This document shows positions 23,801 through 36,057 of a stretch of DNA of 64,000 nt, in pieces. Within the stretch, counting starts at the first letter, position 1; the number at the start of each line of letters is the position of its first letter. Location of the stretch: assembly GCF_020520425.1 (NCBI RefSeq), contig NC_079491.1, forward strand, positions 24,667,449 to 24,731,448, written 5' to 3'. Origin of the DNA: Spinacia oleracea. Lineage: Eukaryota; Streptophyta; Magnoliopsida; Caryophyllales; Amaranthaceae. A model generated the notes under the pieces. The model did not search any database. It was not told where the DNA came from and saw only the letters and a list, made by a program, of their open reading frames with translations. Made by a program: the position numbers and the translations under genes.

Positions 23801-25217
23801 AGCGCTCCCACTTAAACCAATAAATTCATATGCTTTACTAATTTTAAACATAAAAATGTATTTCAAGTCTAACCGGAAACATACAAATTTAATTAAAATT
23901 TAAAGCTCATATAAATTTATAATTGAATCCAAAAGTTTAATTTAATTTCAGTCGTATTTAAATTAATTCATGATTTTAATTTTAGTAAAATAATTAGAAT
24001 AAATAAAATTTATTATAATTACAATATTCAAAATTAAAATCCTAGAAAATAATTTAAATTATTAATTTTAAAATTAATTAAAATTACGTAAACTGAAAAA
24101 TTTCAAATTAAACATTCAAAACGATCTAATCGTAACGCAAACACCCTACGCATCGCACGCCCATGGGCCGCACGCACACAACCATCGCTGGACATGTGCG
24201 CGCAGCCCATGCGCTCGTCGCATAGCTGCTGAATCTACCATCGCAAGCCATCGCACGCTTTGGTGCTCGCTGCGCGCGCTCCATCGCTCGCTGTGCGCGC
24301 GAGCCATTGCTCGTTGTGCGCGCGACATCGCTCGCTGTGCGCGCGAGCCATTGCTCGCTGTGCGCGCGAGCAACGCTGGGCGCAGCGCTCGTGGCACGCG
24401 AGCTTGCGCTCGCTGCGCGCGAGGCTGCGCGCTCTTGCGCGAGGCAGTGTGCGTCGTGGCGCAGCTCGCTTGCTGCCCACACGCGACTGCCATGGCTCGC
24501 CTTTCGCCCATGCCCATTCGTCCATAGCTCGTGGCCCACGACACAAGGCAGGGATGCTGCCTTGTGCTCGTGCACCATGCCTTGCTCATTGCATTCGTGC
24601 CGCACGGGCGACGAGCTCCCTTGCTCGTCGTCGCATGCCCGCACTATACAACACCCCTTAAGGGTAACACGAAGCGTCCATTGCTTTGTGCGTGCAAGTT
24701 ATATGAACGAATCGCATAAAAATTTAAAATTTATATTTAAAATTAATGACAAATTAATAAATAATATTAATTTCATAATTTTAGGGCGAAAAATCGAAAA
24801 CTTATTATTCAATTGATTTCCGATTGTCTTGGATTCAAGTCTAGGTCATAAAAATTTAAAATTTATCATAAATTTACAATTTTTATGGTGGTTTTTAATC
24901 ATAGGTCACTAATTAAATTATAATTAATTATGAAAATCAAATTAATTATAAATTATTCTAATTTTCAACAAATTAATCATAATTACAAATCAGATTGCAT
25001 AATTAACAAGGCTAGGCATTCAAACTTGTTAAACATATACAGTAGGTCAATCAAAAATTCAAGATTTATCAACAAGAATCGCAAATATTTAATTTAACAT
25101 CTTAAATTTACGAAATTTTGCATTCGAAAAACTAAAACCTTCGAAAAGTCATAGTTAGGCTTCGAATTTGAGAATTCTGGGTTCGGCAGAAAAATACTAT
25201 TTTTGTCAAAATTTTAG
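17882..25217 (-). pseudogene. copia-2 internal region, decayed gag-pol
   Basis: Order and spacing follow copia-1 on the minus strand. A leader lies at about 25217-23340 and the protease region near 22085 (a shifted version of the copia-1 SWVFDTA segment). The region corresponding to the integrase start is near 21715, and the reverse transcriptase at 20103-20399 still reads HKARLVAKGYKQIHDVDCVE and AYWYIWQLD. Many stops and frameshifts separate these, so no enzyme can be made. It is a decayed relative of copia-1, not a deletion derivative. The primer-site end of the leader is missing. Confidence 0.8.
24125..24660. repeat. GC-rich repetitive block in copia-2 leader
   Basis: A run of CpG-rich units built on CGCTCGCTGTGCGCGCGAGC recurs about every 20 bp inside otherwise AT-rich leader sequence. 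It lies at the same relative position as the GC-rich block of copia-1 (5150-5450). The open frames here occur on both strands in several frames and look like a by-product of base composition. Confidence 0.65.
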
Positions 25218-25479
25218 ACGCCCCAGCCTGGGAGATGAATCTCTCTGCTTGCCAACCTTTGCCCAGAAGTGCTCGTCATTTTATCCTCACATACACGGAA
25301 AAATAACGAACACTTGGGAGGGTACAACACGTATTCAGATATACGTACCCAAAAAAAAACATTAATATTCAAACGTATATATGTACCCAAATAAAAAAAA
25401 AACAACAAAACACATGAAAAGATTTTTGTGCAAAATACATGGCTTACGGCAAAGCAGCAGATTAAAACTATTAATAAAC
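25218..25479 (+). repeat. Duplicated element A sequence beside copia-2 LTR
   Basis: This matches 16187-16446 apart from an A-run length change, including the terminal TAAAC. It begins in the middle of a paired-hairpin module and runs straight into the second copia-2 LTR, where a primer site should be. Confidence 0.88.
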
Positions 25480-26914
25480 TGTTAGGTTATGATACATATG
25501 ATATTACATAAATCATGCGGAAACAACCATTAACCCAGGAATACATATTATTTACACATAATCATATAGCATAATTTAGATGCATACTCTTTGTTGCGTG
25601 CCCTCCCTAGCTGCGCCCGAACCGAGCAAGAACAAGTCTTTAGGACTCCAAGTGTCGTCCCTCCGTAGATAGTCCACAGCACGTCCGGATCCGCCTTAAG
25701 ATTGACCAACTAGAATCGCCCTTAAGGTACTAGAATTTTCGGCACTTTTGAGCAAGATGTGTGATTGAATTTTTCTCTCAAAAACTCACTTTGAATACTT
25801 TTTAAAACTCATTATAAATTGTGAACCCAGGCCACATATTTATAGGGGTATGGAAAGGGAATTGGAATCCTATTCAGATACAAATTAATTAAACCTAGAA
25901 TCCTACAAGAACTCTAATTAATTAATTTATCAAATAGAATTAGGAATTTAATCATCAACCGAACTCTGCACGTTTTAGGAATCGTGCATGAACACAAACA
26001 CTTACGCACACACACACGGCAGCCACGATGGGCCGCCCATGCGCGTGCGTGCGAGCAGCAGCCCACGCAGCGAGGCCTACGCGAGCTACAAGCCCACGTA
26101 GCTCCTGCGCGCGCTGCGCGCGCTGTGCGCGCTGCCACGGCCTGCTGGGCCTGGCCTTGCGCTGGGCCTGGCGTGGCCTTGGCTGTTCGTGTGGCGCGCT
26201 TGGCTTGCTGGGCAATGGCCTGGCTTCGTGCTGGGCCCTCGTCCGGCAGGCCTCGTCCGATGCTTATTCGTACGATACGCTTCCGATTAAATTTCCGATT
26301 CCGGAATTCATTTTCGATACGAACAATATTTAACATTTCCGATTCCGGAATTAATTTCCGTTTCGAACAAATATTTAATATTTCCGTTTCCGGAATTATT
26401 TTCCGATTCCGATAATATTTCCGATTCTGACAATATTTCCGTTTCCGGCAATATTTCCGATTCTGGCAATATTTCCATTTCCGATAATATTTTCCGATAC
26501 GTACCATGTTTCCGTTTCCGGCAACATCTACGACTTGGATAATATTTATATTTCCGATACGATCCATATTTCCGTTTCCGGCAATATCATCGTTTCCGGA
26601 GTATTCATTTCTTGCCTGTGACGATCTCAGCTCCCACTGAAAACAAGATCCGTCGATTCCGAATATCGATAGATGGAGTATCTAATGCCATTAAATACTT
26701 GATCCGTTTACGTACTATTTGTGTGACCCTACGGGTTCAGTCAAGAGTAAGCTGTGGATTAATATCATTAATTCCACTTGAACTGAAGCGGCCTCTAGCT
26801 AGGCATTCAGCTCACTTGATCTCACTGAATTATTAACTTGTTAATTAATACTGAACCGCATTTATTAGACTTAACATAGAATGCATACTTGGACCAAGGG
26901 CATTATTTCCTTCA
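25480..26914 (-). repeat. copia-2 second LTR (outer 5' side)
   Basis: Same length and ends as the LTR at 16447-17881, with about six differences seen by eye. On the minus strand its TATAAATA box reads from 25844 to 25837. It is preceded by TAAAC (25475-25479) and followed by TAAAC (26915-26919), so on its own it looks like a solo LTR with a complete target duplication. Confidence 0.88.
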
Positions 26915-27293
26915 TAAACTTCACTTATTCTACCGTTTCAAATAACATGTTTCCATCTCAGAACATACTTATCGAATTCAGCATTCTAGAATTTATTCTA
27001 GCTAGAACTACGCGAGACCTGATTCTAAGTTAAAGTTATTTAACAAGGATACGTAGGCAATCCTATTTATGGATTCGGTCCAATCCAATAAAAAATATAT
27101 ATATAATGTGCGTAAGTGTTGGAAATGAGCAAAAAAAACAAAAAAGAGGAGAAGCCAAACGAAAACAAGAAAAATAAAATTACGCCTTTATTAATATTTA
27201 AAAATAATAAGAAGGAAAAAAAAAGTGCTAAGGAATGAAAAACAAACACAACTGAAATAAATAAAGGGCACCTACACCCTAACAAGAACTACA

Positions 27294-28278
27294 CTACTCG
27301 AGTTCTTCCGGATCATCAAATAAAGTTTTGTAGAGGGCAATATTCGCAGGGTCCACCCCCATAGGCTTCTGCGCTGCCCCTATATCAATCTCCATAAGAA
27401 CAGGCTCCTTGACACTAACTTCCAAGGATGCCAAGGCCTCAGAAACATTTTCAGTTTGAACAGTTATAGCTCGCTCAGCCTCAAGGGCACAAACAATGGT
27501 AGGGGAAGGATTATTAACATCAACTGGATTAGCCACTGGTTCTACTAGGGGCTGAACCTTCCTAACCCATACATTATTCCGGCGACGATCTCCGCGAGAG
27601 CTTGCATTTCTTTTGTGAACGGCAGGCCCCTTCATGTTAGGCATCTTTTTAGGCCTAGAACTGGAACGGGGAGGAACTTCCTTTCGCTTTCGATCAGGAC
27701 GAGCTTTTACAATCTTAATACCATGGTCACGAGGATTAGCAGGATCACGGCTCTCATACTTAGCCCTACCTCGAGGTATCAAAAGCTCAGCCGGCTCTTC
27801 ATTTTGAGCCTTAGTTCTCACAGCTTTATCATCAGAACTAATCCACAACTTGTAGTTTTCGGAAAGACCCACAAGCCATCTGTAGCCACGGTCCAACGCG
27901 GGAGGCCACCATAATACTTAGCCCACGCTTGAACCCGTGCTTGTGAAAAGGCCGCTACTTTAGGTGGTACCGTATCAGAAAACGGGATAGTCTGCCTTAG
28001 GTCGTATTGTCGCATGACTCGGTAAGGAAAGATATAAACGGGCCGAGATAGCCCCAACAAAGAAACATAAACTGACACCTCGGAACCCCCCGTCATATTA
28101 GTCAAACCCCACCACGGTACCATCCACTTAATGAGCATATGCCATGAGTGAAATAGGAGGCCCACTCGGCCTCGTCCTAGCCTTGGTGCAAATACTTTCG
28201 GTTACCCAAGGCTATAGGTCGACAATGTTTAGGATCGACAGGAGTTTCTAAAAGCCTAAGTCGTTCCATGAGCCAATT
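27294..28278 (-). pseudogene. Antisense frame of a Tat-type element, plant-mobile-domain-like, decayed
   Basis: On the minus strand, opposite to gag, a coding-like stretch starts after a good acceptor (TTTTTTGCAG, ending at 28279) with NWLMERLRLLETP. It meets a stop, then continues with DEAEWASYFTHGICS, a segment with VYIFPYRVMRQYDLRQTIP, and, after a frameshift near 27890, a lysine/arginine-rich 200-residue tail (27896 to 27294). Tat elements are known to carry extra antisense frames, some related to the plant mobile domain; the P-x-R-V-M-R-Q...Q-x-I-P pattern is why I suggest that family. At least one stop and one or two shifts break it. The promoter side now lies at 38635-38900, beyond the element B insertion. 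Confidence 0.55.
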
Positions 28279-28340
28279 CTGCAAAAAACGGGTACGATCA
28301 GAAAAATAATAATAAACGAAAGTGCTGCCTGGGGCGCACT

Positions 28341-28398
28341 TTCAACACCCATGACCAGGCGCCGGAAATTCCGACGCCCAGCTCTGGGCGCTGAAAAT
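28341..28398. repeat. Paired-hairpin module, copy 3
   Basis: Lies just upstream (minus sense) of the antisense frame, between its apparent acceptor and the element B insertion. The second stem reads GACGCCCAGCTCTGGGCGC. Confidence 0.8.
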
Positions 28399-28490
28399 CA
28401 GCTCCAGGCAGGGGGTTGTCGAGGCAAAAAAAAAAAGAGAAGGAAAAATGAAAAAATATGTGTATTACATTGCGCGAATAAACGATCGAT

Positions 28491-29430
28491 TACCTGGGTA
28501 CGTTTCTTTTCCTAATTCTTTGCGGATTAGAACTCTGCAATTCTATCTTTCCACGAACTCTTCTCTATAAATAGGCCCCTAGTTTCGATGTGAAACAACA
28601 CAACAACACATAATATATTCTGAGTATTGACTCTAAACCCCTTAGCCTAAGCCTCTCGCTGCGAAACTGTTCACGCGTTCTGTCGCAATCGATCCATAAA
28701 TCGAACAGAACGTATCCTGTCCCATAATTGAGATTCGTTAAATAAAAAGGAGAAATAGCAAAGTCAAAGTGGTTAGTTTTCTGAGAACCGTGACGCACCT
28801 CTCAAGGGTGCGTCGTAATGTGTCCCTTTTCGATGATTTAACTGCTTTCCTCGCCCTTTTTATGAACTGTTAAACTAACCTAATATGATTGTTCTATCAC
28901 GCCTAATAAATATAATATTTTTGGGAAATCGGATTATCATGCTAGGTCCCTTAATGCTATTTAAATCAGATAATCACGATCGAATTAGTATTATATGCTG
29001 CATGTTGCTAAAATCAATTCAGATTAGTTTAATAGTTAACGCATGTCCCTTCAATTATTTATGCTGAGCTAGTAAGGATATCCTGCCTCTGGAGTTATCG
29101 ACGAGCGAATTACTCCTCTCGGTAGTTACAGTCCCCCGAACCCTCAATCTCTACCTTGTGGGTGTATATTGAGAGATCCCCACACCAGGGATCACAAGGG
29201 AACCTACGGCCGTCGTGGTCAAACATAATTGCACTCCCTTTATGTCACGATAACCGGGTTTTGTCAGTTTTTCTCATTGTCGTTAAAAACTGAATGACGA
29301 CTCCTATATTACTAGTCAATTGGGTGTATACTCACAGGAAATCCAATTACACTTGATTGAATAAAAAGAATCGTCACACCCACGAGGGACAGGTCACGCA
29401 TTAGCCTCGCGCTTTTTCGACCCCCTCACA
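28491..29430 (+). repeat. Element B 5' LTR, truncated
   Basis: It corresponds to 37695-38634 of the 3' LTR and ends ACCCCCTCACA. The missing part ends exactly where the hairpin module ends in the intact LTR. The TATA box (28566-28573) is retained. Confidence 0.9.
28566..28573 (+). promoter_or_regulatory. LTR TATA box of element B (5' copy)
   Basis: TATAAATA within TCTCTATAAATAGGCCCC. The same box recurs at 37770 and, in element A, at 44173. Confidence 0.65.
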
Positions 29431-29431
29431 G

Positions 29432-29449
29432 TGGCGACTCCACTGGGGA
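29432..29449 (+). other. Element B primer-binding site
   Basis: TGGCGACTCCACTGGGGA, one base after the LTR end, as at 9789. Probably the tRNA-Arg type described for Ogre-like elements. Confidence 0.72.
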
Positions 29450-30214
29450 TAGTGAAGGAAATACTCGTGCTTGTAGGTAATCAAAATAGCCGAAGGGTGA
29501 AACGATCCTACCCCGCGTTTATTTCCCCATCAAGTTGGGACGACCTGAAAATCAGCATATTAATGTGAACGGGCAGAACATCATAACGAATCTCGACTTC
29601 CTCGGGAGTTGGGACTAAGGATACCTTTTTCGCCAATAGGGGGGTGCATACGCCGCGCATGTTTCCCACTCGGTACTTGTGCAGGTAGTACACCTATCCC
29701 GAACCCAATCGCTCGCCCATTAGGTCCCTCTCGCCTGCATGTCCCCTTGGCTTGCACTTGCGGGTTGGCCTCTTGAGCGAAATTCGTCTGTTGAAGACAC
29801 TACCTCGACCGGGGCATGTGTTGGATCTACGATAGAAGCGGTACCAAGCCAGGCGCAAATAAACTACCCATAGAAGCCTATCATAAACTACGTGGCATTT
29901 TTCAAATCCATGTTTGTAATGTAGTTATGTGTAGCGAAATATGTGATTGTGTGTGACAAACTATCCTAGAAAACCAACGACCTTAAAAAAATTGCCCAAA
30001 CATTCATAGACTAATTTGCCAAAGAGTTATACCGAAACACGTGTTCCACAAACCCGAACAATCGCCACAAAAATAAGCGACGCTCGGGATGGCCTGTAAC
30101 GAATCCCACAAACGCTGCACAACGCGTAAGGACGTTATAAGGCAAGCACGCAAAACTAAAGTCGCAAAAACAAAAGTATACGCAAACAGAAAACGAGAAC
30201 CAGCCAAGGACGCA

Positions 30215-30272
30215 TTTTCAACGCCCCTGGCTGGGCGCTAAAGTTTCTCACGCCCACTGCTGGGCGCTGAAG
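30215..30272. repeat. Paired-hairpin module, copy 4
   Basis: In the element B leader at the place corresponding to copy 1. Confidence 0.8.
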
Positions 30273-32365
30273 TTGCTGCCTGGCCTTTTGGTCAGGCACA
30301 GCAGCCTCGGTGCCCGCGCATGAAAAAATATACGTAGCAAAAAAAAAATTTCGTAAAAATTGCTGCAGGGGCGTATGAAAAGGCACTCGACTCTTAAAGC
30401 GACTAAAAAATAAAAAAAAATAACTCTTTGTGTCGTTGTTAGGCCTCCTACGACGACAACGCTCGGCACCAAAACCGAGCATGCTAATAATTATGAATGT
30501 CACATGGGCAAAAGTATTCAAAAATAATGTTCAAATGAAGTTTTTTAAGGAAAAATAATGTTCGAATAAAAAAATAATAAATCCGAGTCTAGACTAGGCT
30601 ATGCCAAAGTACAATCCAAATCCTAAAGTCTTAGTTGTCTTATCCATAGAATCGGTCCTGATGCTTGGTGTCGTTCTGCAAGTTAAAAGGTTACACCATA
30701 TTGAGTCTCCCCTCCTAACATTTAAATCAATACGCACCCATATGTAATTGCCATCCCTTGCTAAGAGTCTACGGCCTCAATACTCTCTCACCAATAAAAA
30801 GAATATATTATTTGCAAAATGGAAACGGTCACATTCTGAAAATCATTTCCCCATAGTCGCACAACCCCCAAAGTGAACCTAAGGTGTCAACACCATTAGC
30901 AAAGAAAAAATTAATGACCTCAAGGCTTATAATCACGTTGGGTCACGACTATCATAGTCCTCTCGAGTCACTCACTCCTTGAAATACTATTAAGTACGGA
31001 CTAAAAGATTTTCCATGAATGCAACATGACCAACCATGAAAATACCCAAATCGGCATACCAATAGGGCTACCATTGGGGTAAAGCAATACACACTAAGAG
31101 AGAAGCCGCACTAATGATTTTAGTCTTGCAAAAAATAAAAATTCGATCTCCCCAATTAACTACCTTGCCAACATTAAGCAAAATGGCACATGACAAATGA
31201 ACACCCAAGGGTTAAAATCCAAAGTGTCAACCAACGAAAGTTATGGTCCAATTAGCCTAAGTCTGAGAGTCGCTTGGTCAAGTATTATAGGCTCACGCCA
31301 CGTCATTATTTTGAGTCTAGGCCACCTCCTTGTATTCATACACGGGTTATAATCAGAAAGATTAATGAAAGTTTGAGTCTAAATCACAACTTCCAATTAA
31401 ATCCCAGAAACTGGAATCTCAAAGAAACAAAAAATTACTTTCGATGTAATTCTTTCGTTAAAATTCAATAAGGTAAAAACGACATTTTGAATCTACACTA
31501 TTTGCATATTTTAAGAAACGACTAAATACGCTTGCAAAGTAAGACAATTTAAAGGTCCACCCTAGGCCTACTAAAATTAAAGGTCCACTATAGGCCTACC
31601 AAACGAGGCTCACTCAGTCTCGCCTCGTGACTCAAAGACCACAACCATCTACCTTTTAGCCCAAATTAAAAATTGAAGAATTTATGTTGGGGGGGAATCC
31701 CAAGGAAAAAAGAAAGAAAAAATAGAAAGAGAAAAGGGAGAGCGAAAAGAGCAAGCCATGGAATACTTATCCCGTAGTGCAACATTTACCTAAGTAAACG
31801 AAGGAAAAAAATTGAGTCACCAATCCAAATCATAAAATTCTACAATGTCTACCCTTTCCAATCCTTATGCTCTTAGACGCCTTCGCTCTGGGGTCCCTGT
31901 TCAGCTCACTTAACCCATACATGCTCTCATTGCCATAACCCAAGAAACCATTACCTCAACTCTTGTTTTGAACTTGTTATCAACCGCAAACCACGCACGG
32001 CCATTGACACGTGCGTCATGCCCATCATTTCCAAAGTCCAAACCTGCTCTTACACCACCATTAGCATAATGACTATATAACTTGTTTGGATACGTCCTGT
32101 TGATATACCCTTGAGCCGTCCCCATGCTACTCATTGGCCTTGGTTGATGTAATCCTCATGCTCGACTAATACCTATACAACTTATCCTATCTCATTCAAC
32201 CCATCTTTCAAGCCGTCTTGAGTCACGAATATATAAAAAAAAAGACAAATGAAAAGTACAAAAAATGTAAATAATACAAAAGCAAACTTTGCAAAGCGCC
32301 TCTAAAGTTAGTCTAAAAAGGAAAAGAAGCATCTAGCGCACAAAAAAGATCCGCCGAGAAATAAA

Positions 32366-32423
32366 TTTCAGCGCCCACAGCTGGGCGCCGAAATCTTTAG
32401 CGCCCTAGCCTGGGCGCTGAATC
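32366..32423. repeat. Paired-hairpin module, copy 5
   Basis: GCGCCCACAGCTGGGCGCCG, then GCGCCCTAGCCTGGGCGC. Element B counterpart of copy 2, with both stems intact. Confidence 0.8.
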
Positions 32424-34446
32424 TCTCTGCTCGCCAAATTTTGTCCAGAAGTGCTCGTCATTTTATCCGCACATGCGCGGAAAAATAACGAACACTTGGA
32501 GGGGTACAACACGTATTCAGGTATACGTACCACCAAAAAAATATGTACTCAAAAAAAAAAACATATATAAAACAAATTTTTGGCTTACGGCAAAGCAGCA
32601 GATTAAAATAAAAATAAACTTCACTTATTCTACCGTTTCAAATAATATGTTTCCACCTCATAACGTACTTGTTTAGATTCGGCATTCCAAGAAACCATTT
32701 TCTAGGCTAAGAACTACGCAAGACCTGATTCCAAATTAAATCTATTTAAGGCGGATACGTAGGCAATCCATGATTCGGTCCAACCAATTTGTAAAAATAT
32801 TAAAGCCTATAGAAAAACAAGAATAAGAAATAAAGTCCCTTATTGAAAGTTAATTACTTGCAATCCAAGTCGAAAGAAAAATTTAAGTCAAAGGAAGAAT
32901 CCAAGTCATCAAAATGCCAAAATTAATGAGCATGCATCGAAAAATAATAAAGGCATGTACCCTTGCCAGAAGGAGCTCTCACACTCCTAGGCACTTAGCC
33001 AAGACTCGAAAGACCGCTTTGCCTCAATTGAACGGGGGCTAGCGCAAGCGTCCATGACCTCTAAAATACTCGACTTGACCCTCCCTAAAGCGAACTAACT
33101 CACTTAAAGACCCTCTTTCACCACTAGACATAGTCGTTCGCTTAAAGACCTTCTTTCACCCCTAGACACAGTCATGATCGCCAACAAATAGTAAGGGCAG
33201 TAAGCTTGCAATAAAGAGGATTGTTCTACGGCATCGCCCCATCGTTCCTCCGAACTCAGGGTATCCGTTCGTGGTAATTCAAATGCTTGCTAATCTCCTT
33301 TGAAAAAAAAATCAGACATTGTCAATAGGATTTGGCACTTAACCAAGGCTCACCCTACTCAGACATATGACATGGGCATCTAAAATCGAAATCTAAAAAC
33401 ATCATTAATGGGAAGACATAACAGCAACTGGGGGCTAAAAAATGAAATGAAAGAGCTAGGGAAAGAACTAAGTATACCTTGACCTTTTGTACAGACATAC
33501 ACCAAGTAAGTCTAAGTCAATTTGAAAACGGTTTATATTCCCGCCATTCTGGAAAAGACGGCCCTAAAAGCCCAAAACATATGCCAAACAGGCACAAGTA
33601 ATATCATGGCGCCTGCACCCTGGCTTCCAGCAAATCCTTAGACAGCATTCCAAAAATCATAACAGTATTTTGATTCACTCATGTAATCCTGTACGAACCC
33701 TTCTATAAGTCAACCTACTTAGGACACCTCGGATTGTACACAGTAGGACTCGGATTTTAAATGATTTTCAAATGATTTTTAAAAAGACTTCTTCGAACCT
33801 AATAAAGTGTCGTTGGTTTAAGCTTAGTGTGCGTCCATCTCAACGTTGCAAGTGAGTCAAAAAGATTTTTAAATATGATTATGGGTAAAGAAAGGCACCT
33901 AGATTTTAGTCAAGGCACACTTCAACATGTGACTACCTTGACCATGGCAATGTCGCACAATACGACATTTACAAGAGAAGTAGCAAATCACTACTCGAAC
34001 GTACCTCGCACTGAACGAGTCTGGTTCAAACTATTCATGATTCGTGTCACCATGAATGCATAAAGACATATGCAAAGCATTATAGCACCAAGCCAATCCC
34101 GTAGCTACAGTTGGGGGCTTGAGAAAAACACTCTAAAAATGCTCGAAATGACGATTTTATCGCAAATTCTCGACGCTAATGCTATACATACATCATAGGG
34201 GCACAATCCTAAGCTTTAAATTGTGAAAAACAAACCTTAGAATGGCTACAACCCCTCCCAAATTCTAAGCACTACTTAGAATATATAAAGTCACCCCACT
34301 AACAAGGGTAACTGAAAATCGTGAGTCACCAAAACTCCGATCAAGCTACTGCACATAACGCTCGCCCTACAAGCGCCCGTTACACAGTCTACCTCGTTCC
34401 AAAGCAAAAGCGAAAAAAAAATCACCAAAATATACCCAGAAATCAA

Positions 34447-34504
34447 TTTCAACGCCCAGAGTTGGGCGCCGATATCTTTAGCGCCCCAGCCTGGGCGCTG
34501 GATC
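34447..34504. repeat. Paired-hairpin module, copy 6
   Basis: ACGCCCAGAGTTGGGCGCCG, then GCGCCCCAGCCTGGGCGC, in the B-specific filler. Confidence 0.8.
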
Positions 34505-35565
34505 TTTCTGCTAGCCAAGTTTTACCCAGATATAAAAATAAGAAAGAAACACCTATGAATCCTCGCATCGAACGAAGTAATAAGTCGTGCAAACCCACGC
34601 AGAAGGTGCTACACTTGTTCGAACACCTGAACAAGGCGTGATGAAGTACTCCAGTACAAAAAATAAAAATGATATCCCAACGCTTGGAGGAATGTTCTAA
34701 GACACGTCGTTAGGCCACACAAGCCTACGTCGCACCATAAGTTCAAACATCCCACAGTACAAGTCTAAAAAAAAGTGGAAAGGCATATCGCACTAATGCG
34801 GGCACGACCAAGAGCATGTGTAAAAGAGGCAAAGACTGCTTATCGCCCAAATTCAAAATGCAAGCCCCACGACTCCTACATTAAGGATTAAAGGTAGCGA
34901 AATATTACCACGGAAGGGATAGCTCGCACCTACACGAGCGGAACCCCAAGGCATCTTTCTCGAAAAGAACCTACAAAAATCGTACGCCAAAAGGAAGCAT
35001 CCCAACATGCATACTTGGGGGCTCCAAGCTACGAAACAACCATAACAAAATAAAAAAAATCTCGAAGCAAATGTTTGAACAATCGAAAGGGCACGATGTT
35101 TGAGCCCACTTCATGAATGGACCTGACCCCTATCAAGCTTCTAAGCAAACTATTCAAAATCAGTCATTGCTCAAAAAAAAAATGATTCAAGCAAACTGAT
35201 TAATGGACCGCACACAACGGCCATTCTATGAACGCTCGTTCGCACATACATATCATCATTCACGAACACGTTCGAAAAATATAAGAGCGATCAAAGTCTT
35301 ACACCTCAAGGTATGTTCCTCGAGCCATATAGACTCGCCCGACTATTGCAATAACTGTACGCCTTAAGAGCAACAGTTCCTTAAAATAAATCACCCCGAA
35401 GCGACAAGCACCGTAGTCCACCAATCGGCTACGGCTTCTCAAAGAAAATCATCACGTTCTAAAAACAAAGAAAAAACAAAAGAAAAGAGAATACATAGAA
35501 CTTCCAAGTGAAATAAACGAATGAACAAGAGGCCAACTGTGTCATAAGACCAGCCCAAACAACAC

Positions 35566-35623
35566 TTTCAACGCCCCACCTGGGCGTGAATTATTTCAAC
35601 GCCCAGGCCTGGGCGCCGAAAAT
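35566..35623. repeat. Paired-hairpin module, copy 7
   Basis: The first stem is shortened (CGCCCCACCTGGGCG). The second is intact (CGCCCAGGCCTGGGCG). Confidence 0.75.
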
Positions 35624-36057
35624 GAATCCAGGCTCAAAAGGCCCTAACTTCTATTGGGCCCTGCCATATTCATTCGGCTTGAAAATTGCCGATTTCTTCA
35701 CTGAAAGTCGCACCTCACGGCTTTGTTAAAAATAGCACACTACTATAGGAGGTCGCTTGCATATACGAGCGTGACCCCAAACATGATTACAAGATGCAAA
35801 AACAACCGACGAGCCCCAACGCTTGGGGGCTCGCAAAAAAGGGGACTCCAACAAGGAGCGCGCAATCAAAATCACATTCCCAGACTGGACTACACACCAT
35901 ATCATGTTTGGATATCTCAAAAAAAAATATTGTTAAACAAAAATATACACAGTGTGGACCCACTTATAGGACACATCTAATCAGGAAATATTACGACCCA
36001 TCAACAGGTTGTAATCACCAAAAGCTCTTCTACATAGGCAAAATAAGAAATTCAAAA

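Larger units (their letters stand above)
16447..26914 (-). mobile_element. Ty1/copia element copia-2, decayed, with rearranged 5' end
   Basis: Two 1435 bp LTRs with TG..CA ends bound the region, with the target duplication TAAAC at 16442-16446 and 26915-26919. The LTR at 16447 is the true 3' LTR on the minus strand: the polypurine tract GGACAAGTGGGAGAC lies at 17882-17896. At the other LTR no primer site follows. Instead, 25218-25479 is a copy of the gypsy sequence at 16187-16446. The internal region is collinear with copia-1 but full of stops and shifts. Confidence 0.85.
26915..28490 (+). other. Element A 3' internal segment carrying the antisense frame
   Basis: The start aligns with 32616-32780 of B. 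The rest, with the antisense frame, has no counterpart in B. The third hairpin module (28341-28398) lies in it. It ends where the truncated LTR of element B begins. Confidence 0.6.

Noticed and set aside
24126..24816. Overlapping Ala/Arg-rich frames of 100-170 codons on both strands
   Set aside because: They occur in several frames of the same GC-rich repeat, have no domain motifs and end with the block, so base composition explains them.
25914..26567. A 217-codon minus-strand frame across the copia-2 LTR (shorter twin at 17187)
   Set aside because: It reads through the TTTCCG repeats and the CpG-rich block of a non-coding LTR. The other LTR copy breaks it with single-base changes.
28565..29067. 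Small frames repeated at 28565-29067 and 37769-38271
   Set aside because: They recur only because the two sites are the two LTRs of element B; LTRs of this family are non-coding.
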